From: CAIPVR01 sp049316905
Lineage (GTDB): Bacteria; Actinomycetota; Acidimicrobiia; Acidimicrobiales; Microtrichaceae
Direction: 5' to 3'
DNA length: 8,990 nucleotides
Assembly (NCBI GenBank): GCA_049316905.1
Contig: JBMOJH010000127.1
Coordinates: forward strand, 1-8,990
The position numbers and the translations under genes are program-made. The notes below the pieces were generated by a model that did no database searches, was not told the origin of the DNA, and saw only the letters and a list, made by a program, of their open reading frames with translations. This document shows positions 1 to 5,690 of this stretch, piece by piece (position 1 is the first letter of the stretch; each line of letters begins with the position of its first letter).

Positions 1-891
1 CCGGTCGGTGGCACGGCTGCCGTCGACCTGACCGACGGTGGCGGGCAGGCTGCCGGTGACGACGTCGTGCCGGCGCTCGAGCTCGTGGGGATCACCCGTC
101 GCTTCGGGGGCATCAGCGCGGTCGACGACGTGTCGCTCACCGTGGGCCCGGGTGAGATCGTCGGGCTGATCGGCCAGAACGGCGCGGGCAAGACGACGAT
201 CTTCGACCTGGTCTGCGGGTACCAGCCGCTCGACGGGGGCCGGGTTCACCTCGGCCGGACCGACGTGAGCCGGCTCGGGCCCGCCGAGCGGGCCCGCCGG
301 GGCCTCGGGCGCACGTTCCAGGGCGGGCGCCTCTTCCCGGGGTTGACGGTGGCCGAGACCCTCGCGGTGTCGCTCGACCGCAGCGTCGACGTGCGGGACC
401 CCTTCAACGCCGCGCTGCGGCTGCCCGCCCACCATGACAGCGAGCTGGCGGTCCGGCGGCGGGTGGCGCAGCTGATGGAGCTGTTCGGCCTCGGCGACTA
501 CCGCGACAACTTCACCGCGGAGCTGTCGACGGGCACGCGCCGCATCGTGGAGCTGGCGTGCGCCGTGGGCCACCAGCCGACCGTCCTCCTCCTCGACGAG
601 CCCGCCGGCGGCGTGGCCCAGCGCGAGGTGGAGGCCCTCGGGGGCCTGCTCCTGCGCATCCGCGACGAGCTCGGATGCGCGATGGTCGTGATCGAGCACG
701 ACATGCCGCTCATCGCGCAGCTGTCCGACCGGCTGCTGGCCCTCGAGGCCGGCGCCACCATCGCCTCGGGTCCGCCCGAGGCGGTGCTGACCGATCCGGC
801 GGTCGTGGCCTCCTACCTGGGGGAGGACCGCCACGCCGTCCACCGTTCCGGCACCGGCGCCGGGGGGACCGACCAGGGGGGAACCGTATGA
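1..891 (+). CDS. ABC transporter ATP-binding protein, LivG-like (5' partial, possibly fused to a permease)
   Basis: This ATPase powers an ABC importer of the branched-chain amino acid/amide (HAAT) type, acting on the inner face of the membrane. Counting from a GTG at 67 gives 274 residues. Walker A is G36-QNGAGKT-T44, the Q-loop is Q85 in GRTFQ, and the signature is LSTGT at 153-157 in place of LSGGQ. Walker B is LLLDEP at 174-179, and the H-loop is H211 in VVIEHD. The long insert between Q-loop and signature and the EHDMPLI context are LivG-like. The frame has no stop from base 1 to 66, where it reads as a Gly/Ala/Asp-rich linker. The GTG at 67 has only a weak GGTGA upstream (55-59). The gene may therefore continue from a permease outside the window, as in actinobacterial permease/ATPase fusions. 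The TGA stop overlaps the next gene's ATG. ATPase function is secure; substrate and true start are not. Confidence 0.88.
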   Translation, partial: PVGGTAAVDLTDGGGQAAGDDVVPALELVGITRRFGGISAVDDVSLTVGPGEIVGLIGQNGAGKTTIFDLVCGYQPLDGGRVHLGRTDVSRLGPAERARRGLGRTFQGGRLFPGLTVAETLAVSLDRSVDVRDPFNAALRLPAHHDSELAVRRRVAQLMELFGLGDYRDNFTAELSTGTRRIVELACAVGHQPTVLLLDEPAGGVAQREVEALGGLLLRIRDELGCAMVVIEHDMPLIAQLSDRLLALEAGATIASGPPEAVLTDPAVVASYLGEDRHAVHRSGTGAGGTDQGGTV

Positions 892-2621
892 AGGCGATGG
901 GACCGGAGGACGCGGGCACCTCGAGCTCGGCGATGCGGAAATGGGGGCCGCTCGCCGCGATCGTCGTGGTGCTGGCCGTCGTGGCAGGTGTGCTGGTGTT
1001 CGGCAGGGACTCCGGCGGCGGCGGCCGCGCCGCCGACGCCCCCGCCACCACCACGGCCGGGCGCCCCACCGACACCCAGCTGCCCGAGGGCGTCGTGTCC
1101 TACAGCTCCGCCAAGGAGAAGGGCACGGCCTCGTCGATCGACTGGGGCGCCCGCTGCGACACGTCGACCGGCCGCCTGGCGTTGCCCCTCTCGCCGCCGC
1201 CCGAGTGCTTCCAGCCCTTCACCGGCGACAACGGCGGCGCCACCGAGACCGGCGTGAGCGCCGACAGCATCACGGTCGTCGTCTACCTGAACCAGCCCAA
1301 CGACCCGATCCTGAACTTCATCTACCGCCAGATCGGCAACACGGACACGCCCGACAAGATCTGGCAGACCTACCAGGGCTTCAACGAGCTCTTCCGGACC
1401 TACTACGAGACCTACGGCCGCAAGGTGGAGCTGGTGCGCTACAACGCCACCGGCAACATCCAGGACCCGGTGGCCGCCACCTCGGACGCGGAGACCATCG
1501 CCCGGGACCTGAAGCCGTACGCGGTCCTCGGCGGGCCGAGCCTCACCGAGGCGTTCGGTGACACCCTCGCCGCGAACAAGGTGCTGTGCATCTCGTGCAC
1601 GCCCGGCCAGCCCAACGAGTGGTACGAACAGCGCGGTCCCTACGTGTGGGACATCGCCAAGAACACCGACCAGAACTCGATCATGGTCGCCGAGTACGTG
1701 GGCAAGCGCCTCGCCGGCGGGAAGGCCCAGTACGGCGGCGACGAGGTGAAGAACCAGGCCCGGAAGCTGGGCCTCGTGTACCTGGCCGCCACGCCGAAGG
1801 CCCAGGAGCTGAACCAGCGGTTCCTCAAACGCCTCGCCGACTACGGCGTGGAGCTGACCGAGTCGGCGAGCTACACCGACCCGATCGCGTTGTCCGGCCA
1901 GGCCCGTGACGTGATGGCCCGCATGAAGTCGAAAGGGGTGACGACGGTGCTGTTCGCCGGCGACCCGCTCGCCCCGCAGACGCTCACCGAGAACGCCACC
2001 CAACAGGACTACTTCCCGGAGTGGGTCATCACCGGCACCGCGCTCGTGGACACCACCTTGTTCGGCCGCACGTACGACCAGGCCCAGTGGCGCCACGCGT
2101 TCGGGCCGTCGAACCTGTTCGCCCGCACCAGTCCCGACGTGGCGGGCGCCGGCTACCTGTACCGCTGGTACTACGGCACACCGCCGCCGGCACAGCAGGC
2201 GGCGCTCGTCACCCCGAACCTGCAGCTGCTCTACGGGGTGCTGCAGGGTGCCGGGCCGAAGCTCACCCACGACATGTTCCGCACGGTGATCTTCAACTCC
2301 CCGATCATCGCGTCCACCGTGATCAGCCCGCAGATCTCGTGGGGTGAGCGCGGCATCTGGCCGGGCATCGACTACGCCGGCCTCGACGACCAGACCGAGG
2401 TGTGGTGGAACGCCACGGCCACCGGCCAGGACGAGATCGGCAACACCGGTACGGGGATGTGGTCGTACGCGGACGGCGGCAAGCGGTACCTGCCGGGCCA
2501 GTGGCCGAAGGGCGAGCCGCAGCTGTTCGGGAACGCGAAGAACTCGGTGACGCTCTACACGACCCTGCCGCCGGGGATCACCCTCCCGCAGTACACGCCC
2601 ATCAAACCCGCGGGGGGCTGA
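888..2621 (+). CDS. ABC transporter substrate-binding protein, type-1 periplasmic-binding-like, membrane-anchored
   Basis: This 577-residue protein is the likely solute-binding partner of the upstream ATPase. The ATG at 888 is chosen because it overlaps the ATPase stop (ATGA) and has a purine-rich GGGGGGAA at 876-883; the open frame extends upstream only as antisense-like, Arg/Pro-rich shadow. Residues 19-39 form one hydrophobic segment after a short Lys/Arg-containing N-terminus, with no lipobox cysteine, so it looks like an uncleaved signal anchor or Sec signal. A Gly/Ala/Thr/Pro linker follows to about residue 65. From about residue 116 the pattern of alternating strands and helices matches Leu/Ile/Val-binding-type proteins. 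Examples are YAVLGGPSLTEAF (211-223), LGLVYLAATPKAQELNQRF (294-312) and GVTTVLFAG (350-358). Cysteines lie at 90, 107, 234 and 237. It is longer than typical LivJ/LivK (about 370-400) because of N- and C-terminal extensions. The ligand cannot be told from sequence. Confidence 0.85.
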   Translation: MKAMGPEDAGTSSSAMRKWGPLAAIVVVLAVVAGVLVFGRDSGGGGRAADAPATTTAGRPTDTQLPEGVVSYSSAKEKGTASSIDWGARCDTSTGRLALPLSPPPECFQPFTGDNGGATETGVSADSITVVVYLNQPNDPILNFIYRQIGNTDTPDKIWQTYQGFNELFRTYYETYGRKVELVRYNATGNIQDPVAATSDAETIARDLKPYAVLGGPSLTEAFGDTLAANKVLCISCTPGQPNEWYEQRGPYVWDIAKNTDQNSIMVAEYVGKRLAGGKAQYGGDEVKNQARKLGLVYLAATPKAQELNQRFLKRLADYGVELTESASYTDPIALSGQARDVMARMKSKGVTTVLFAGDPLAPQTLTENATQQDYFPEWVITGTALVDTTLFGRTYDQAQWRHAFGPSNLFARTSPDVAGAGYLYRWYYGTPPPAQQAALVTPNLQLLYGVLQGAGPKLTHDMFRTVIFNSPIIASTVISPQISWGERGIWPGIDYAGLDDQTEVWWNATATGQDEIGNTGTGMWSYADGGKRYLPGQWPKGEPQLFGNAKNSVTLYTTLPPGITLPQYTPIKPAGG

Positions 2622-2646
2622 GCTCACACCCGGCCGAGCGGCAACT

Positions 2647-2683
2647 GGTGCCGTATCCGACCGGAACCGTCGGATCCGGCACC
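2647..2683. terminator. Bidirectional terminator hairpin between convergent genes
   Basis: The arms GGTGCCGTATCCGAC (2647-2661) and GTCGGATCCGGCACC (2669-2683) pair over 15 positions with one mismatch, around a 7-base loop CGGAACC. The hairpin sits in the 84-base gap between the stops of the substrate-binding protein (2621) and the PAC2 gene (2706). There is no T-tract on either side, which is common for terminators in high-GC actinobacteria. The near symmetry means it would fold in transcripts from both strands. Confidence 0.72.
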
Positions 2684-2705
2684 GATTCCGGGTGGGGCGG
2701 GGCGG

Positions 2706-3602
2706 TCAGTCGTCCTCGCCGCGGTGCTGCAGGAACTCCTGCAGCTCCGCCGCGAGCTCGTCGCCGGAGGGGATCCGGTCGAAGCCGATCGTGGGCGCGT
2801 CGGCCACCTGGTCGGCCAGGCCCTGGTCGACGAACTCCTCGAGCTGGGTGACCATCGCCTGGTGCTGCGGGTTCTCGGCGACCAGGTCGTCGAGGCGGCT
2901 CCGGGTGGCCCGGGCCTCCACCGGCAGGTCGCCCTGGTGGGCCTCCACGCCGGCGAGCTCGCGCAGGCCCTCGAGCAGGGCCACGCTGGCCGCCGGGTAC
3001 GGCATCGACGACACGTAGTGCGGGACCTGCGCCCACAGGCCCGCCGCCGGGATGCCCGCCTCGTTGAAGGCCAGGTCGAGCACGGCCTGGATGCCGCCGG
3101 GGACGTCGAGCGTGCCGCGCACGTACCCGTTCAGGCGGTCCGACAGGTCGGCGGACGAGGTGGTGATCGCCAGGTTCGTGTCGCGGGTGTGGGGGACCGG
3201 CGCGGGATAGGCGCCGAGGGCCACCATCATCCGGCAGTCGAAGTCCTGGGCGAGGTCCACCACCGCGTCACAGAAGGCCCGCCACTCGAAGTCGGGCTCC
3301 GCCCCCACGAGCAGCAGCACGTCCTGGCCGGCGGCGTCGGTGCCGGCACGCAGCTCGATGCCCGGCCAGCTCAGCCCGGTGATGAGCCCGTTGACCAGGT
3401 GCATGATCGGCCGGCGGGCGCGGTGGTCGAGCAGGCGGTCGGCGTCGAAGGTCGCGACCGTCTCCGCGTCCGCGCCGGTCAGCAGGGCCGACATGGCGTT
3501 GGTCGCGCCCATGCCCGCGTCGATCCACCCCTCGAGCGCCACGAGCAGGACCGGGCGGTCCAGCTCGGGGAACCACGTGCGTTCCACCAGGTCGTCGGAC
3601 AC
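2706..3602 (-). CDS. PAC2 family protein (proteasome-assembly-chaperone-like)
   Basis: This 298-residue protein belongs to the PAC2 family, named after eukaryotic proteasome assembly chaperone 2. Actinobacterial members such as Mycobacterium tuberculosis Rv2125 are conserved, but to my knowledge their role is unsettled. Hallmarks visible here are LEGWIDAG at 23-30 after a hydrophobic strand, GAEPDFEW at 100-107, LGAYPAPVPHTR at 129-140, and GLWAQVPHYV through PYPAASVALLEGL at 188-213. The C-terminal third is acidic and helical and ends HRGEDD, with no HbYX proteasome-docking tail. The GTG at 3602 is chosen because it lies one base after the TGA of the upstream kinase-like gene and has GGAAGGGA about 9-16 bases before it. 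Conserved family sequence begins almost at once, whereas the longer open frame upstream is Arg/Cys-rich shadow of the kinase gene. The spacing implies translation coupled with the kinase-like gene. Confidence 0.9.
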   Translation of the reverse strand: MSDDLVERTWFPELDRPVLLVALEGWIDAGMGATNAMSALLTGADAETVATFDADRLLDHRARRPIMHLVNGLITGLSWPGIELRAGTDAAGQDVLLLVGAEPDFEWRAFCDAVVDLAQDFDCRMMVALGAYPAPVPHTRDTNLAITTSSADLSDRLNGYVRGTLDVPGGIQAVLDLAFNEAGIPAAGLWAQVPHYVSSMPYPAASVALLEGLRELAGVEAHQGDLPVEARATRSRLDDLVAENPQHQAMVTQLEEFVDQGLADQVADAPTIGFDRIPSGDELAAELQEFLQHRGEDD

Positions 3603-3603
3603 G

Positions 3604-4683
3604 TCAGTCGATCCCTTCCGCCGCCACCTCGGTCTGTTCGGCGAGGGCGTCGAGCATGTGGCGGAACCCGAGCACCTGTTCCTGCGGCACCGATCCCATG
3701 GCGCCACCCGCGTAGCGGGCGTACACCCCGGCGATGATGCAGGTGAGCTTCCAGTAGCCGAAGGCCACGTAGTACGGCAGGCGCGACAGGTCCCGGTCGG
3801 ACCCTGCGGCGTACCGGTCGATCAGCTCCCGCTTGCGGGGGAACCCGTCGAGCGCGGTCGGCGACGCCTGGGGCAGCACCGCCGCCTCGTCGGGGTCCGA
3901 CCAGTAGACCCAGAGCAGGCCCACGTCCGCGAGCGGGTCGCCGAGCGTGCAGATCTCCCAGTCGAGCACCGCGGCCACCGAGCCGTCGTCGCCGAGCATG
4001 CAGTTGTCGAGCCGGTAGTCGCCGTGGACGATGGCTGCTCCCTGCTGCTCGGGGATCGCGGCGGCGAGCAGGTCGTGGACCCGGTGCACCGCCGGGAGGC
4101 CGATGCCGCCGGGGACCTGCTCGTCGGAGGAGCGGAACTGCCCGTACCACCGCTTCAGCTGCCGGGCGATGTAGTCGCCCTTCTTGCCGAGGTCGCCCAG
4201 ACCGACCGCGTCCACGTCCACGCCGTGGATCGCGGCCATCACGTCCACCAGGGACTCCGCGGCCCGCCGACGCTGGTCGGGATCGAGCGATTCGGCATCC
4301 GCGTGCGACCGGATCACCCGGCCGTCCACGAAGTCCATGACGTAGAAGGGCGCGCCGTTGACCGCCTCGTCGGTGCACAGCCCCACGGTGGTGGGCACCG
4401 GCACGTCGGTGGGGCCGAGCGCCGAGATGATGCGGTGCTCGCGGCCCATGTCGTGGGCGGTGGCGAGCACCTGGCCGAGCGGTGGGCGGCGCAGCACCCA
4501 CCTGGCGCCCGACGGGTCGGTCACCGAGTAGGTCAGGTTGGAGTGCCCGCCGGCGATCAGGCGGTACGCGAGCGGCGAACCCGCAGCAGGGACGTGGTCG
4601 GCGAACCACGCGCCCACGCCGGCGGCGTCGATGCCGTCGGGGGCGGTCCCCCCGGTTGCGGTGCCCTCCGTTGATGCGCCCAC
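3604..4683 (-). CDS. Phosphotransferase (APH) family protein, ACAD10/11 kinase-domain type
   Basis: This 359-residue protein has an aminoglycoside-phosphotransferase/choline-kinase fold of the group related to the N-terminal domain of ACAD10/ACAD11. It is probably a small-molecule kinase in acyl or hydroxyacyl metabolism rather than a resistance enzyme. Visible motifs are the nucleotide-loop region LIAGGHSNLTY (42-52) and VLRRPPLG (63-70), which has Arg where many kinases have Lys, as is usual in this group. E82 is a candidate helix glutamate. The catalytic Brenner motif is HGDYRLDN (220-227; catalytic D222, metal-ligand N227), and D241 in DWE is the DFG-like metal aspartate. FYVMDFVDG (113-121) is the hinge. 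The GTG at 4683 is preceded four bases upstream by AGGGGGT, an excellent ribosome-binding site. Longer open sequence upstream is only the complement of the thioredoxin gene. It is the first gene of a two-gene operon with PAC2. The substrate is unknown; a link to acyl-CoA dehydrogenases is family knowledge, not shown here. Confidence 0.88.
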   Translation of the reverse strand: MGASTEGTATGGTAPDGIDAAGVGAWFADHVPAAGSPLAYRLIAGGHSNLTYSVTDPSGARWVLRRPPLGQVLATAHDMGREHRIISALGPTDVPVPTTVGLCTDEAVNGAPFYVMDFVDGRVIRSHADAESLDPDQRRRAAESLVDVMAAIHGVDVDAVGLGDLGKKGDYIARQLKRWYGQFRSSDEQVPGGIGLPAVHRVHDLLAAAIPEQQGAAIVHGDYRLDNCMLGDDGSVAAVLDWEICTLGDPLADVGLLWVYWSDPDEAAVLPQASPTALDGFPRKRELIDRYAAGSDRDLSRLPYYVAFGYWKLTCIIAGVYARYAGGAMGSVPQEQVLGFRHMLDALAEQTEVAAEGID

Positions 4684-4830
4684 CTGACCCCCTGTCGTCC
4701 GGTGGGCGCAGGCTACCGCTCCCGCTGCGACCGCCCGGTGGGCGGCCGGTACAGTTGGCGCGGCCCCACCCACCACCGCCCGACCACCGCCCCACACCAC
4801 CGCCCCACGACCGAACCGGACCGCCCCGAC
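4684..4830. promoter_or_regulatory. Divergent promoter region (kinase–PAC2 operon / thioredoxin gene)
   Basis: This 147-base region separates divergent starts and must hold promoters for both directions. A minus-strand TAGCCT (4715 down to 4710) fits the actinobacterial TANNNT -10 pattern and would give a leader of about 20 bases containing the AGGGGG ribosome-binding site. A plus-strand TACAGT (4750-4755) fits the same pattern and would give a leader of about 70 bases. No clear -35 boxes are visible. A perfect inverted repeat CCGCCC-GGT-GGGCGG (4731-4745) lies between the two candidates and could be an operator. The boxes are weak, short matches. Confidence 0.4.
4772..4806. repeat. C-rich near-tandem repeat ACCACCGCCC x3 (G-rich on minus strand)
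   Basis: The 10-mer ACCACCGCCC occurs at 4772-4781, 4783-4792 and 4796-4805, at spacings of 11 and 13 bases. Including the CCCC at 4764-4767, the minus strand has five runs of three or four G separated by at most nine bases, so a G-quadruplex is formally possible. The repeat lies in the untranslated leader of the thioredoxin gene, which lacks a good Shine-Dalgarno. Confidence 0.6.
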
Positions 4831-5529
4831 ATGACCGATGTGACCGACGCCGACTTCGAGACCGCCGTGGTGGAGCGGTCCCGCGAGGTCCCGGTCGTGG
4901 TGGACCTGTGGGCCGAGTGGTGCGGACCGTGTCGCCAGCTGGGTCCCGTGCTCGAGTCCGTCATCGGGGCCACCGAGGGCCGGGTCGAGCTCGCCAAGGT
5001 GGACATCGACGCCAACCCGGCGGTGGCCCAGGCCTTCCAGGTGCAGTCCATCCCGGCGGTGTACGCCCTGAAGGACGGCAAGGTCGTCGACGGCTTCCTC
5101 GGCGCCCAGCCCGAGTGGCAGGTCAAGGAGTTCGTGGACCGCCTCCTCCCCACCGAGGAGGAGAGTGAGGTGACCCGCCTCCTCGCCGCCGGTGACGAGG
5201 CCTCCCTGCGCGCCGCGCTCGAGCTCGAGCCCGCCGACGAGCAGGTGATCCTGGCCCTCGCAGAACTGCTGGTCGGCGACGGCCGCAGCGAGGAGGCCCT
5301 CGGCCTGCTCGAACGCATCCCCGAGACCCCCGCGACCCGGCGGATCGCCGCCCTGGCGCGGACCGGGCCGGGCGAGGGGACCGATGACGTGGAGGCCCGC
5401 CTGGCGGATCTGCTGGGCCGGGTCAAGGAGGACGATACCGCCCGCGAGGAGTTCGTGGACCTGCTCGAGCTGCTCCCCGAGGAGGACAAGGGCGCCTGGC
5501 GCCGGCAGCTCTCGGCCCGCCTCTTCTAG
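4831..5529 (+). CDS. Thioredoxin–TPR protein, CnoX/YbbN-like
   Basis: This 232-residue cytoplasmic protein has an N-terminal thioredoxin fold (about 4-106) and a C-terminal helical TPR-like domain (about 110-232), the arrangement of E. coli CnoX (YbbN) and mycobacterial thioredoxin-like proteins. The active site WCGPC is complete (C31, C34), with D25 in the usual buried-acid strand and cis-proline P75 in SIPAV. The C-terminal helices include AALELEPADEQVILALAELL, then EEALGLLERIP, and a closing acidic segment ending SARLF, typical of this family. By family knowledge such proteins act as redox-linked holdases or co-chaperones; whether this one is an oxidoreductase or a holdase is not decided by sequence. 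The ATG at 4831 is chosen because homology begins a few residues after it and the upstream frame is His/Pro/Thr repeat sequence. Only a weak GGA about 10 bases upstream could serve as a ribosome-binding site, so initiation may be inefficient or on a near-leaderless message. Confidence 0.9.
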   Translation: MTDVTDADFETAVVERSREVPVVVDLWAEWCGPCRQLGPVLESVIGATEGRVELAKVDIDANPAVAQAFQVQSIPAVYALKDGKVVDGFLGAQPEWQVKEFVDRLLPTEEESEVTRLLAAGDEASLRAALELEPADEQVILALAELLVGDGRSEEALGLLERIPETPATRRIAALARTGPGEGTDDVEARLADLLGRVKEDDTAREEFVDLLELLPEEDKGAWRRQLSARLF

Positions 5530-5553
5530 GGCACGCCACCTGCAAGCTGCCGC

Positions 5554-5593
5554 GCCGCCACCCGGCGGTGGCGGCCCGGGCCCGAACGGCCCG
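5554..5593 (+). terminator. Two tandem hairpins after the thioredoxin gene
   Basis: A 9-bp perfect stem GCCGCCACC / GGTGGCGGC with loop CGGC (5554-5575) starts 25 bases after the stop. It is followed almost at once by a 6-bp stem CGGGCC / GGCCCG with loop CGAAC (5577-5593). There is no T-tract. The position directly after a gene suggests a factor-independent-like or pausing terminator, but GC-rich sequence makes chance stems frequent. Confidence 0.45.
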
Positions 5594-5636
5594 ACCACAC
5601 GTCCGTCCGCTTGCGGCCGCCCGGCCGCCGGCACCT

Positions 5637-5665
5637 GCCCCCGTCGGCCCGTCGCCGGTGGGGGC
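5637..5665 (+). promoter_or_regulatory. Leader hairpin upstream of mmsA
   Basis: GCCCCCGTCGGC (5637-5648) and GCCGGTGGGGGC (5654-5665) can pair over 12 positions in RNA, with two central G·U wobbles and loop CCGTC. The stem ends 11 bases before the Shine-Dalgarno AGAGGAG (5677-5683). A small CTCT/AGAG stem (5669-5680) could also cover part of that site. This may be a regulatory leader or a further terminator for the thioredoxin transcript. The rest of the 5530-5690 gap shows another 6-bp palindromic stem at 5613-5628 and no convincing promoter box. Confidence 0.35.
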
Positions 5666-5690
5666 CATCTCTCGTCAGAGGAGTCGTCCC

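Noticed and set aside
558..887. Upstream extension of the substrate-binding protein to base 558
   Set aside because: It would overlap 330 bases of the ATPase in another frame and gives an Arg/Pro-rich sequence; the ATG at 888 with ATGA overlap and a ribosome-binding site is far better.
813..2627. 604-residue open frame on the minus strand opposite the substrate-binding protein
   Set aside because: It is the complement of a gene with clear family features; its translation is Arg/Val/Gly/His-rich with no domain, as expected from high-GC third-position bias.
2724..4674. Long plus-strand open frames (337 and 444 residues) across the PAC2 and kinase genes
   Set aside because: Antisense shadows; the minus-strand proteins show catalytic or family motifs in order and coupled starts.
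3604..4683. Aminoglycoside resistance gene
   Set aside because: The fold and Brenner motif are shared with resistance kinases, but the VLRRPPLG and HGDYRLDN context fits the ACAD10/11-type metabolic group.
4772..4806. CRISPR-like array
   Set aside because: The units are only 10 bases with 1- and 3-base gaps, so there are no spacers; it is a short C-rich repeat.
4684..5634. N-terminal extension of the kinase-like gene giving a 676-residue protein
   Set aside because: The added part is the exact complement of the thioredoxin–TPR gene, lacks recognisable motifs, and the GTG at 4683 has an excellent ribosome-binding site.
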